This document shows positions 10,943 to 20,995 of a DNA stretch of 47,640 nucleotides, piece after piece; the stretch's first letter is position 1, and each line of letters begins with the position of its first letter. The notes below the pieces were generated by a model. The model made no database searches, had not been told where the DNA came from, and was given only the letters and a program-made list of their open reading frames with translations. Source of the DNA: Isotricha intestinalis (lineage: Eukaryota; Ciliophora; Litostomatea; Vestibuliferida; Isotrichidae); NCBI GenBank assembly GCA_023807065.1, contig JAJJLU010003598.1, positions 1 through 47,640 on the forward strand, read 5' to 3'. Position numbers and translations under genes: made by a program.

Positions 10943-11560
10943 CTTAATAATTTAATAATTTTTTCTGAAAATATTCTAATTAAAATAAAAAATAAAATAA
11001 TAATTCTGATTAATTAATTTTCAAAAATATTAATAAAAATTGTCTATGCTCATAATTATATATTCTAAAAGTAAACCATTAAATCCATGATAAATTGATT
11101 GATTAAATCCTTTATCTTTCTTATCCTCTTATATTATATATTTGAAAAATATAGATATATGATGATAAGTTTTTTTCTTTGAATATGTTTTCTAAATGTA
11201 TGAAGATAATTTTGGAAAAAAAATCTAAGACTGCTTTTATCATAATAAAAATATTTTTTTTATACATTTTTAAAAAATTCAATATTTTTATTTGGAATGT
11301 TTTTATTTTTTTTTCTTTTGGGAATTTTTTTATTTTATTTATTTTAAATTTTAATTTTTAAATTTTTAAATATTGAAAGTTTCTCTTTTTGTTGAAGAAT
11401 AATTATTAATCTAACATTTAGAAAAACTCAATGATTTATTTTATATTTTTTAATATTATATTATAAATTAATTTCTTTTTAAAAATAGAAAAATAAACTT
11501 ATTTGAAAATAGTATTCTGATAACAATATGCTTTAAATATTTTTTATTAGTTTTTTATAT
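10943..11560. other. intergenic gap, 618 bp
   Basis: Lies between the start of the acyltransferase gene and the end of the RCC1-like gene, both on the minus strand. It should hold the promoter of the former and the 3' end of the latter. A short plus-strand Phe/Ile-rich frame at 11179-11361 has the composition expected of A+T-rich non-coding DNA and no recognisable motif. Nothing else seen. Confidence 0.6.
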
Positions 11561-14500
11561 TTAATCTTTATTTTTTGATAAACTAAAATCAAGTTCTATT
11601 GGTTCAAAAAGATCAAAATTTTTTTCTTCTTCTTCATATTTTATTAATTCATTTGGAATATAATCTACTATTAAATTATTATCAATTCCCTTTAATTTAT
11701 TTTTTATATTTTCAAATTTTAAATGTTCATTTATAAATTTTTCCAATTCATTTATTGAAGAAAAATTAATTTTTAAATTATCTGATTCTTTATTATTTAT
11801 AATTTCATTATTCATAAACTCTTTTATGATTTCATTTTCTTTTGAATAAAAACTTTTATTTTTAATGTTATCTTCAAAAAATTCATTTCCATATTTTTTT
11901 TTAATATAATTTAAATATTTATTAGTTAGCTTATCAATATTAATATTTTTTTTCTCAAAATTATTTTTTTGATTGGAAGGAACATAAAAAGAACTTTTTT
12001 GAGAAATTAATTTAAGAGGTGTAATACTTCTTTCATAAGATTTTTTATTATCATTTTTATGAGAAATAAATTTTTTATTATTCTCTTTATTATCTATATT
12101 ATTAGATAAAAATTTATTTAAACTATGACTTCTTTGTATAATTCTTTCTTTTTTTATATTTTTTTTTAAAGATAAAACATTATTTGAATCAGAAGGATCT
12201 TTTTTATTTTTTATTGAAGAATTTAAAACAATAGAATTAGATAATTTAATTGGACTATTTTTTTTTGTTCTATGTGAAATATAATTTGTCATTGAATTTA
12301 ATCTGTTGGTTCTTGCAGTTTTACCATTTTTTAAATTATTAATTATTTCATCTTTTAATTTTATTATTTCTAATCGATTATTTTTATATTTTAATATTGA
12401 ATCTTTTTCATTTTGAATTTGATAATAAAATGATTTATCCAAAGAATCATTTTGATTATTATTCTTCAAAATATCAAATAAAATTTCTTTTGAAGGAACT
12501 ATTATTATTTTTTTTCCTTTATATGTTTTATTATTTTGATTTTTAAAAGAATTAAAAATAGAATTTATATTAACAGTATCTGAATGAATTTTTTTATTTT
12601 TATTTATTAATTTTATGTTTTTATTTTCAGGGAAAAAAACTTGACTATATGACCTAATTAAATTATTATTTTTCTTTCTTGTTGTTTTTAAATGAGAATT
12701 TGAATTTAATAAAAAATTATTTAAATTTTCTTCAATTGAAGATGAATTTTTGGAGTTTTGAGATAAACTTTTAATTAAATTGATTGATATATTATTATGT
12801 GGATTTTTTGGAGTAATAAATTTATTTTCTTTATTACTAATAGTTAAAAATTCATCTCTTCTTTTTTGTATATTTTTAAGATTTTTTATTTTCTCATTTT
12901 TTTTTTGAATTTCTAATTCTTTTTCAAATTCTGAATATCTTAATCTTGATATTTCTTTATCTTTTTCTTCATTGTTTTTTTTTATTAATATAATTTCCTT
13001 TTCTTGATTTTTTTGGATTTCTTTTAATTTTTTTATTTCTTCTTCATTTTCTTTTTGTTTTTGTTGAATCAAACATAATTCTTTTTTCTTTTCTACATTT
13101 ATTTTATTTAATTGGATTATTGAATTAAGAGATAAATTTTTAGTTTGATTTATTATTAATTTTTTATCTGGATTATCAAATTCGAAAGTTAATATTTTTT
13201 TTTCTTGTAGATTATCATTCATATTATTTATTTTAATTGAATTCATATTTAATATTTCTTCGTTGTTTTCCTTATTTTTTTTTTCTAATAAATTATTATT
13301 TTTAATAATTTCTTCTTCATTTGCTAAATTATCGTTAATTTTAAAAACTGAATTACTATAACTTCTAATCATTTTATTTTTATATTTATGAAAATCTGAG
13401 TCTGTTGTATTTATTTTTTCCAAATTAATTTTCTTGTTTATACTAGTTGATCTTTTTCTTTGAATTTCATTTATTTTTGAATCGAAAATTCTTTCTAAAA
13501 AATGTGAAATTTTATTTATTCTTGAATCATGATAGATTGAATTACTCTTATTTAAAGGATTTTTATTTAATTGTTTTAATGATAAATCTAACCTTTTTTC
13601 AATTTGAATATATGATAAATTTTGAGGTAATTTATCATCTAAATTATTGTTTCTTTTTGTAAAAAAATTATTATTTTTATTTGAATTAAATGAATGAATT
13701 AAAGTAAATATATTATCTGGATTTAAAAAATAATTACTTTTTATCAGGAAAATAATTTCTTTTGGGTTATCAATATAATTATTTATGATTCTTAATAATT
13801 TAAAATTTTCATTTATTTTATAAACTCTTGCATTGAAATTATTTTCATTTTTATTATTTTCTAAAACAAATATTTTTTTATTATCATTAGAAAAGAGAAA
13901 AATACTATTTTTCATTTGATAAATATTTTCAATTAAATCTTTAATTTGAAATTTGAATAAGCCAGATTCATTATATAAAAACACCTTTTTACTTTTAGAT
14001 AAAATACAAATGTAATTATTTAAACAAATAAAATCATCAATAATTTCATTTTTATAATCAAACTCAATTATTTTAGGTATTATATTTTCATCTTTTTTAT
14101 AATATTTTTTTAGTATATAACCATAATAATTCAAATAACCATTATAATCTAATAAAGCAAAATAATTATTATTACATTTAACTTCGTTAAAAAAACATTG
14201 ATTTTTATTTTTAATTAACTTGGGAAATTTATAAATGAAATTATTGAATGTTCCAAAAATAATTATATTACTTATACTATCTAAGCAAATACAATATTTA
14301 TCACAAATTGAAATATTTTTCAATCTACAATTGAGGAAAAAATTATTTAAAGTTAAATCCTTTATTTCATAAACTAAATCTCCCATTCCTAAAATTCCAT
14401 AATTTTGATAATCATTGCCCATAGAATATAATAAACCATTATTTGTTAAAATATGTATTATATTATCATTACAAACAATTTTTTTAATTATATTCATTTT

Positions 14501-14713
14501 AATTTTGAAAAAAGAATCATTAATTGTTGGATAAGCACTTTTAAATGAACTATCATAATTTGAATTTGTATTATAAGTAATTATTGAATTATCAGTTATT
14601 AAAGAAGAAGAATTAAAATATTTAATATAATATTTTATTTTTGTTAAAATTAAATTTGAAGGAATTTGAATTTCTGTTATATTTGACAAATATTTAGAAA
14701 AGGAAATAAACAA
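11561..14713 (-). CDS. RCC1-like repeat protein with long coiled coil and basic tail
   Basis: 1,050 residues. The N-terminal third (to about residue 330) has divergent RCC1/beta-propeller blades; the clearest is residues 80-112 (IIHILTNNGLLYSMGNDYQN ... GILGMGD), followed by degenerate units such as NYFALLDYNGYLNYYG. An Asn/Lys-rich linker follows, then a Lys/Glu/Gln coiled coil at about 540-620, then a Ser/Asn/Lys-rich, basic, probably disordered region with several SxxK/R and TPKNP-like sites. RCC1-type propellers act as GTPase exchange factors or protein scaffolds; function here is not predictable beyond a scaffold with a propeller head. Its start faces the annexin start with 174 bp between them, so the two may share a promoter region. 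Ends in TAA. Confidence 0.72.
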   Translation of the reverse strand: MFISFSKYLSNITEIQIPSNLILTKIKYYIKYFNSSSLITDNSIITYNTNSNYDSSFKSAYPTINDSFFKIKMNIIKKIVCNDNIIHILTNNGLLYSMGNDYQNYGILGMGDLVYEIKDLTLNNFFLNCRLKNISICDKYCICLDSISNIIIFGTFNNFIYKFPKLIKNKNQCFFNEVKCNNNYFALLDYNGYLNYYGYILKKYYKKDENIIPKIIEFDYKNEIIDDFICLNNYICILSKSKKVFLYNESGLFKFQIKDLIENIYQMKNSIFLFSNDNKKIFVLENNKNENNFNARVYKINENFKLLRIINNYIDNPKEIIFLIKSNYFLNPDNIFTLIHSFNSNKNNNFFTKRNNNLDDKLPQNLSYIQIEKRLDLSLKQLNKNPLNKSNSIYHDSRINKISHFLERIFDSKINEIQRKRSTSINKKINLEKINTTDSDFHKYKNKMIRSYSNSVFKINDNLANEEEIIKNNNLLEKKNKENNEEILNMNSIKINNMNDNLQEKKILTFEFDNPDKKLIINQTKNLSLNSIIQLNKINVEKKKELCLIQQKQKENEEEIKKLKEIQKNQEKEIILIKKNNEEKDKEISRLRYSEFEKELEIQKKNEKIKNLKNIQKRRDEFLTISNKENKFITPKNPHNNISINLIKSLSQNSKNSSSIEENLNNFLLNSNSHLKTTRKKNNNLIRSYSQVFFPENKNIKLINKNKKIHSDTVNINSIFNSFKNQNNKTYKGKKIIIVPSKEILFDILKNNNQNDSLDKSFYYQIQNEKDSILKYKNNRLEIIKLKDEIINNLKNGKTARTNRLNSMTNYISHRTKKNSPIKLSNSIVLNSSIKNKKDPSDSNNVLSLKKNIKKERIIQRSHSLNKFLSNNIDNKENNKKFISHKNDNKKSYERSITPLKLISQKSSFYVPSNQKNNFEKKNINIDKLTNKYLNYIKKKYGNEFFEDNIKNKSFYSKENEIIKEFMNNEIINNKESDNLKINFSSINELEKFINEHLKFENIKNKLKGIDNNLIVDYIPNELIKYEEEEKNFDLFEPIELDFSLSKNKD

Positions 14714-14887
14714 ACACTAAATTTTTTTTATAAAATAATTACATCTTTGTTCATATCAAATTATTCTTAATTAATTTATGTTATTTATAAAAAATTAATT
14801 CTTTTATTTCTTTTTGGTTTGTTATTCAAACATCAAAAAATCAAAAAAATATAAAATCTAATAAAATATATACAACTCAAAATTTAA

Positions 14888-15817
14888 ATGGAAAAAAAAA
14901 ATATAGAAGAAGATTTAGAAATTTTACATCAATCATTGAAAAAATTTTTATCAGATGATGAATCAATAATAAAAATAACATTAAAATATCAGAAGAAAAA
15001 ACGTCAAGAATTAAAGAAAGAATATAAAGAATTATTTGATTCAGATCTTGAAAATGACATATCAAAAAAATTGAATGGGAAATTTAAGAAAACAATTTTA
15101 GGTTTATGGGATATTCCTAGTGATTTCGATGCAAGAAATTTATATAAATCAATAAGGAAAATAGGAACAAATCAAGAAACATTAGTAGAAATAATTTGTA
15201 CAAGATCAAATTCAGAATTAAAATTAATAAAAGAATCTTATTTAAAATTATTTAATGAAGATTTAGAAAAACAATTAAATCAAGTATTAAATGGTAATTT
15301 ACAAAAACTTTTATTAACGTTATTAAAATGCCAAAGAAATGAAAATACGAATATAGATCAAAACATAACAAAAAAAAAAGCGGAAGATTTATATAATTTA
15401 GGAAAAGGAAAATGGGAAGATAATGAAGATTATATAAATAAATTATTTTGTTCTTTATCACCAAATGAATTTATTAGTTTTAGTAATTTTTTTTATCAAT
15501 TTGCTAAAAATTCATTAAGAAAAGAAATTGAAAAAGAAATAACTGGTAATTATCAACAAGCTCTTTTAACTATTTATGATGGTATTATTTGTCCTTCTGA
15601 ATTTTTTGCTAAAAAAATTAATCGAGCTGTTAAAGGAATTGGAACTAAAGATAAAATGCTTATTAGAATTCTTGTATATAGAGAAGAAATTGATGTTCAT
15701 CAAATTAGAATTATTTATAAAAATTTAATTGGGAAAGAATTAGCTGATGATATTAAAGGAGATACTCACGGAAGTTATAGAAAAGTTTTAATGGAAATTG
15801 CTAATAAGAAAAATTAA
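14888..15817 (+). CDS. annexin (four repeats)
   Basis: 309 residues, the normal size of an annexin core. Four repeats of about 70 residues can be laid out. Repeat 2 has YKSIRKIGTNQETLVEIICT, and repeat 4 has RAVKGIGTKDKMLIRILVYR followed by DIKGDTHGSYRKVLM. Both match the family's GxGT(D/N)E...L..I pattern and the end-of-repeat D..G.Y...L pattern. Repeats 1 and 3 are degenerate in the calcium loop (LSDDESII and NLGKGKWEDNEDYI), so repeat 4 and perhaps 2 are the best candidates for type II Ca2+ sites. Annexins bind acidic phospholipid membranes in a Ca2+-dependent way. There is no long N-terminal head. It is divergent from the RCC1-like gene, and the GTPase gene follows on the same strand after 233 bp. 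Ends in TAA. Confidence 0.9.
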   Translation: MEKKNIEEDLEILHQSLKKFLSDDESIIKITLKYQKKKRQELKKEYKELFDSDLENDISKKLNGKFKKTILGLWDIPSDFDARNLYKSIRKIGTNQETLVEIICTRSNSELKLIKESYLKLFNEDLEKQLNQVLNGNLQKLLLTLLKCQRNENTNIDQNITKKKAEDLYNLGKGKWEDNEDYINKLFCSLSPNEFISFSNFFYQFAKNSLRKEIEKEITGNYQQALLTIYDGIICPSEFFAKKINRAVKGIGTKDKMLIRILVYREEIDVHQIRIIYKNLIGKELADDIKGDTHGSYRKVLMEIANKKN

Positions 15818-16050
15818 TTTTTATTTTTTAATTTTTTGTGGTAGTTTTATTTATTTTTAAATATAAAAAATAAAAATTTTTCATATATTTGTTTTAATAG
15901 AATAATTAAAAAGCTCATTTTTATATATTCTAAAAAAATTTGATTGTGTGTCATTGATGAATAATATCAAAAATTATCATATTTCATTTTATAAAAGGAA
16001 AAGTTAAATTTATTAATAAATAATTGAATATTTAATTTAAAATTGTTTTT

Positions 16051-16848
16051 ATGTCTGATGAAAATATAATAATATCGAGTCAACAAATAAAAAAATTAAC
16101 AAATAAAATAAACAAAGATAATGAGAATGATTTAAATAATCAAAACCAATTAACAATAAGAATATCAATTTTCGGAGAACAAAAATGTGGAAAAACAGCA
16201 TTAATTAATTGTTATTTAAAAAAGAGTTTTTCATCAGAAAAAGAAGATACAATAATAGATATGTATGCAAAAAAAATAATAATAAATGGATTTAATGTAA
16301 ATTTAGTTATTTCAGAATTAAGTTCAGATCCTTCAGATTTAGTAATTTTAAAGCAAATTACTTATGAATCTCATATTCTTTTTTTATGTTATTCTATGGA
16401 AGATGATATTGGAAAATTAAATCAAATTATGATTGATGAATCCTTAAATAATATAATTGATTTAAATGAAAGTATTCCTATTTTTATTGTAGGATGTAAA
16501 TTTGATTTATTAAAAAAAGAATATATTGATCCTTTAAAAATTTATGATAATATTAATGAAAAAACTATTACTGGACATGATATTAATGAATATTTAAATT
16601 TTAAAAGAAATGAAACAGGAAAAAATATTTGTGGTTATTATATTACTAGTTCTTTATTAAATATTAATATTGATAAATTATTTAATGATGCAATTAAAAC
16701 TGTTTGCTTTCCTTATTTACAATTATATATTGATACTCAAAAGAAAAATGAAGAAAATAAAAAAAAGAAAAAGAAAAAAAAGAATGAAGAAGATGATGAA
16801 TTATATAATATTATGAAAGTTAATGATAATGGTTGTTTTATTTTTTAA
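16051..16848 (+). CDS. atypical Rho/Ras-like small GTPase with C-terminal CaaX box
   Basis: 265 residues. A P-loop is present at 42-49 (GEQKCGKT). A Rho-like effector segment follows (TIIDMYAKKI, with T67 where the switch I Thr is expected). The switch II motif DxxG is missing: residues 89-94 read ELSSDP. The base-recognition motif NKxD is CKFD at 149-152, and the G5 position reads TSS. The C-terminus has a poly-Lys tract (about 231-243) and ends Cys-Phe-Ile-Phe, a good prenylation (CaaX) site next to a polybasic region, so plasma- or endomembrane anchoring is expected. The N-terminal 35 residues are an Asn/Lys-rich extension. Loss of the switch II Gly suggests weak or absent GTP hydrolysis. 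The next gene starts only 63 bp after the TAA stop. Confidence 0.82.
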   Translation: MSDENIIISSQQIKKLTNKINKDNENDLNNQNQLTIRISIFGEQKCGKTALINCYLKKSFSSEKEDTIIDMYAKKIIINGFNVNLVISELSSDPSDLVILKQITYESHILFLCYSMEDDIGKLNQIMIDESLNNIIDLNESIPIFIVGCKFDLLKKEYIDPLKIYDNINEKTITGHDINEYLNFKRNETGKNICGYYITSSLLNINIDKLFNDAIKTVCFPYLQLYIDTQKKNEENKKKKKKKKNEEDDELYNIMKVNDNGCFIF

Positions 16849-16911
16849 TTAATTATTTTTTTTTCTCATTCACTTTTATTTTTTTATTTAGACTAAAAAA
16901 ATAAATAAAAA

Positions 16912-19887
16912 ATGAAAAACTTATGTGCAATAAATCCATATGATGTAGATTCTTTAATAGGAAATTATAATAAGAAAATAAATAGAACTCGAAATCCAAT
17001 TTTAATTTATAAAGAAGATATATTTCCAAAAATAAATAATAGAAAAACATTAAATTCTTTTAAAAAAAAGCAAATTAACATTCCAATATTAATGAATAAT
17101 ACTTCAAATAATTTTATAGAAAATAATAAAAAAAGATTTAATTCAAATTATACAGAACCTAGTGTAATAATAGATAAAAATGCAAAAAATAAAAAAAAAT
17201 ATTGTCCAAAAGATTATTTATTAAGTGTTAAATATTTAAAATTTTTAAAACAAGAAGATTTAAGAGATAATAATTATTTTGAAAGAATATATCGTTCAGA
17301 TAGTGATTCAGATGATGATGAAAATTATATGATTGCTAAATTAAAAGCAAAAAATAAATTAAAAGAAGATTTACAAAAGATTGATTTTGATAAACAGTTA
17401 CAATTTTTAATGGAATTGGATAATATACCAAAATATGTTTTAGAATCAAATGCTGAAAAAATTATTCAATCTATTGAAAATAATAAAAAATTTAAAACAG
17501 AAAGAAAAGATTTAATTATTCATAATATTTATTTCGATTGGATTTTATATAAAATTTTTCATCAAGTTGAAATTAGAAATAAATATAATGAAAAAATATC
17601 AGTTCAAAATGTTTTAAATTTACTTGAAAGAGAAGTGACAAAAACTCAAAATAAAATAATTAAATATGTTGAAGAAAAAAAAAAATTAAATGAAGCAAAA
17701 ATTCAAAATTTGAAAAAACAAAGTTCATTAAATACAAGAGAGTCACAATATGATAATGAATATAATTTTTTTAATAAAATGGATAGAAGTGATTATATTC
17801 ATTTTATGAGATTAAAAAAGAAATATAAATTAGGAAATATATCAATTGAAGATTTAGAAAAGACGAATGGAAAAATTGGAAAAGGAAAAATGGATCAATT
17901 AATTTTAGAACAATTTATAAAAAAAAAATCTCAAGGAAAAGGAATTTTTCTTAATAAAAAACCTTTTGATTATTCAACATTTGAAAAAAGTGATTATTCA
18001 AATAATTTTAATATATTAAATGCAAATAAATTTCTTCAAAAAAATAGAAATAAAACAGAAGAAAAAGAAAACTTATTATCAACTTTTAATTCTTTACTTT
18101 TTCCTTCTAAAAATACTATAAATAATAAAAGAACTACTGATGATTGGTTAAGTAATCAAAATACAAGTATATTAGATGAAACTAAAAGAACTACAAATAC
18201 TTATAATTTTAAAAGTTCTTATGATGAAAGCAATAAAAAATATAATGGTAATTTTTATGTTGTTAATGATGATGAAGAAGATAATTTTAATAATAAAAAT
18301 TCTGAAAAAAAAATAAATGACATTATTAAAGATAAAGTTACTTTTAATGATGAAAAAAAAGAAAAAAAAATTTTCGGTGATGGAGAAACAGAAAATGAAA
18401 ATAATTCTGAAGATGCTTTATTTGGAGAAAAAGTCATTAAAAGAGGAAAAAGTAAAAATAAAGGTAAAAAAGGTAAAAAAAAGAAAAAAAATAATGAAAG
18501 TGATAGTGAAGATTCTGATATAAGTCAAAAAAAAAAGAAGAAAAAAAGTAAAAGTAAAAAAAATAAAAATATGATAGAACAAAAAGAAAATAATAAGAAT
18601 GATGAGGAAAATATTAACAACGAGGAAAATATCATAAATAAAAATAACAATGAAAATATTGAAAATAATCCTGAATATAATCCTGAAAATAATATAAATA
18701 ATGAAAATAATGAAAATAAAGAAAATAATGAAAATAATAATAATGAAAATAATATAAATGGAAATAACATAGAAAATCAAAATAATAATAATATTAAAAC
18801 TCCAAAATCTCCAATATCACCAAAAAGAAGAAAAAAAATAAATATAGAAGAAAAAAAAAAATCACCAAAAAAAAATATAGAAAGTAAAAGAATAAAATTA
18901 AGAATTTTAAAAACTTTAGATAATATAAAATCAGATTATGAGAAAAATGAAGAAGAAGAATTAGAAGAAGAATTTGAAGAAGAAGAAGAAGAAGAAGAAA
19001 ATAATGATAAAGAAGAAAAAAAAGAAAATGAAAAGAAAATAAAATTAAATCAATATTTAAAAAAATTAAAAAAAGATTCAAATTCAAATTATCATCATTC
19101 ATTTAATCCATATATATCAACATCAAAGAGATTAAATACAAAAGAACAAAATGAATTTTTAAGAAAAGTTTTTTTTAAAAAAAAAAGAAAAGAAAAAGAA
19201 AAAATATTTTTAATTCCAGAAGAAGATTTATCAAAAGTAAAAGATGAAATAATAATACAAGAAAATAAAAAATTAATAAGAATTAATATGGGAGAAGAAG
19301 AAATGAGAAAATTCATTTATGATCATTCATATTTATTTAATAATAAAAATGGAACTTATTATGATTTAAAAGATGAAATATTAAATTCTTTAAGTGGAAA
19401 TTATAAAAAAGAAAATGATAGTGATAATGAAGATAATAATATAAGAAGAAAATATAGTAAAATTAAAAAGAAAAAGAAAAAAAATAAACAATATTATTTT
19501 GAAAAAAATGGTTTAAAACTTGTTTTAAATTTTGATTTAAATAAATATGATGAAAATGAAGATGAAGAAAATATTAGAAAAAAAAAAATTCAAGATGAAG
19601 AAGAAAGATTAAGAGAATTATCTTATGAAGTTAGATTAAAAAAATTTTTTGAGAAAATACAAAAATTAAAAGATGAAGAAGGTTATGCTATTTTTGAAAA
19701 AGAATTAGATGAATTAATTCAAGAACAAATTGAAAATAGTGATATGGGAAAAAATAAAAGAAGAGAATTAAATTTACAAAATTTTAATGATGATTTAAAT
19801 TCCATTAGAAAAGAAAAAATTTTTATGAAAAGTAAATATGGTAATTTGTTGTTTAAAAATCCTTGTGAATTTGAAACTAAAAAATAA
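16912..19887 (+). CDS. large charged low-complexity protein, unknown function
   Basis: 991 residues, not recognised. The N-terminal third looks globular or helical (FDWILYKIFHQVEIRNKY ... VLNLLEREVTKTQNKIIKYV), with an acidic Ser/Asp patch (SDSDSDDDEN) near 130. The middle (about 500-640) is extreme low complexity: Lys-rich blocks with SDSEDSD, then long Asn/Glu repeats, then SPISPKRRKK and KKSPKK, which look like nuclear or phosphorylation-type basic-Ser-Pro motifs. A Glu-only run lies near 690. The C-terminal 180 residues return to a predicted helical composition (RELSYEVRLKKFFEKIQ), ending NPCEFETKK. The underlying DNA is purine tracts at about 18,480-18,760 and 18,950-19,040. It follows the GTPase gene by 63 bp on the same strand. 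Ends in TAA. Confidence 0.75.
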   Translation: MKNLCAINPYDVDSLIGNYNKKINRTRNPILIYKEDIFPKINNRKTLNSFKKKQINIPILMNNTSNNFIENNKKRFNSNYTEPSVIIDKNAKNKKKYCPKDYLLSVKYLKFLKQEDLRDNNYFERIYRSDSDSDDDENYMIAKLKAKNKLKEDLQKIDFDKQLQFLMELDNIPKYVLESNAEKIIQSIENNKKFKTERKDLIIHNIYFDWILYKIFHQVEIRNKYNEKISVQNVLNLLEREVTKTQNKIIKYVEEKKKLNEAKIQNLKKQSSLNTRESQYDNEYNFFNKMDRSDYIHFMRLKKKYKLGNISIEDLEKTNGKIGKGKMDQLILEQFIKKKSQGKGIFLNKKPFDYSTFEKSDYSNNFNILNANKFLQKNRNKTEEKENLLSTFNSLLFPSKNTINNKRTTDDWLSNQNTSILDETKRTTNTYNFKSSYDESNKKYNGNFYVVNDDEEDNFNNKNSEKKINDIIKDKVTFNDEKKEKKIFGDGETENENNSEDALFGEKVIKRGKSKNKGKKGKKKKKNNESDSEDSDISQKKKKKKSKSKKNKNMIEQKENNKNDEENINNEENIINKNNNENIENNPEYNPENNINNENNENKENNENNNNENNINGNNIENQNNNNIKTPKSPISPKRRKKINIEEKKKSPKKNIESKRIKLRILKTLDNIKSDYEKNEEEELEEEFEEEEEEEENNDKEEKKENEKKIKLNQYLKKLKKDSNSNYHHSFNPYISTSKRLNTKEQNEFLRKVFFKKKRKEKEKIFLIPEEDLSKVKDEIIIQENKKLIRINMGEEEMRKFIYDHSYLFNNKNGTYYDLKDEILNSLSGNYKKENDSDNEDNNIRRKYSKIKKKKKKNKQYYFEKNGLKLVLNFDLNKYDENEDEENIRKKKIQDEEERLRELSYEVRLKKFFEKIQKLKDEEGYAIFEKELDELIQEQIENSDMGKNKRRELNLQNFNDDLNSIRKEKIFMKSKYGNLLFKNPCEFETKK

Positions 19888-20995
19888 TAATTTAATATAA
19901 TTATTATATTAAAATTATTTCAGTTTAAGTATTTTAAAATAGTTAAATTTCTTTTGAATATTTTTTTCGATTTTCTTTATTTTTATCATTTCTTGAATTT
20001 TTTAGATACTTTTAAATCTTTTATAATAGATATAAATTTTTATTCTTATCTCATCCCCAACTTAAATCATTTTTTCTTTATTATTAAATGTATGTTTTTT
20101 TCTCTTTTGTTCTTATTGTTGTTTCTATCTTTATCAATTAATATATGAAAACAACGTTATTTAATGGTATTTTAACATTATCTAAACTTGAAAAATATTG
20201 TTATGTATTATCCTTGAATCTCTTCTTTTGAAAGTGAATTTGTTAAATTATTATCATCATTATTATTATTTTTGTTTATGTTATTATTGTTTAAAATATT
20301 TTTTATTTTACTGGATTTATTATTTATATGAATATATTATGTTTTTAGAATAGATTTTATTGATGAAGATTTAAATTTAAACAACTTTAAATGCTAAATT
20401 TTTTAACTTCTTTTGTTATAAGAATTAATATTAAAGTTATTTTTTTCAAATTTAAAAAGTTTATGAAAGCCTCGGTTCATTTAAAAAAGTCAATTTATTT
20501 TATAAAAAATATCTGTTTTTGAGTAATTATAAATGTATAAAAAGCATCTTCTGGTTTAATTTGTTTATTATTTTTACTTTAGAAAAATAGAACCAAAAAA
20601 AAACACTTATTAAAATATTGATTAATACATTTAATGATTATTTTTGTAAAAAATAGAAAAATTTTTAGAAATTGAATTTACCATCATTAACTCTCCTTGA
20701 ATTGATAAATTTAATTCTGAATAAATATAATATCAAAAAATGTAGAAAATTGTATTATTAGTATTTTCAACTTTTTTTTCCTCTTTTTTTAAAGAAGAGA
20801 TAGTTTTATAATTGTAGGGAAAATTTTCTTTTTTTCTTTTTTCTTACTATAGACTAATATTTACTCCTGTTCAAGAACTTCTTTTACTTTTTTTGTGCTT
20901 TTTCTGTTATTTATATTTTTTTTTAATTTTTTATTATTTTGAAGGTTTATTTTTTTAAATAAATTATTTTTTATTTATTTATTTTTTTCTCTTTT
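19888..20995. other. intergenic gap, 1.1 kb, with a short coding-like patch
   Basis: This is the convergent space between the 991-residue protein and the F-box-like gene. On the minus strand, 20208-20340 is open for about 43 codons and reads as an Asn/Asp-rich C-terminus (DDNNLTNSLSKEEIQG) ending in TAA. Further upstream on that strand (20350-20720) the same style of protein-like text continues but is cut by many stops. This may be the tail of a decayed minus-strand gene. A plus-strand frame at 19954-20148 is Phe/Leu-rich and probably chance. No RNA gene seen. Confidence 0.35.

Noticed and set aside
11179..11361. 60-codon plus-strand Phe/Ile/Lys frame
   Set aside because: Typical of chance frames in T-rich gaps; no family signal.
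18255..19316. Several minus-strand Phe/Ile/Leu-rich open frames
   Set aside because: They mirror the Lys/Glu/Asn low-complexity region of the plus-strand 991-residue protein and have no motif.
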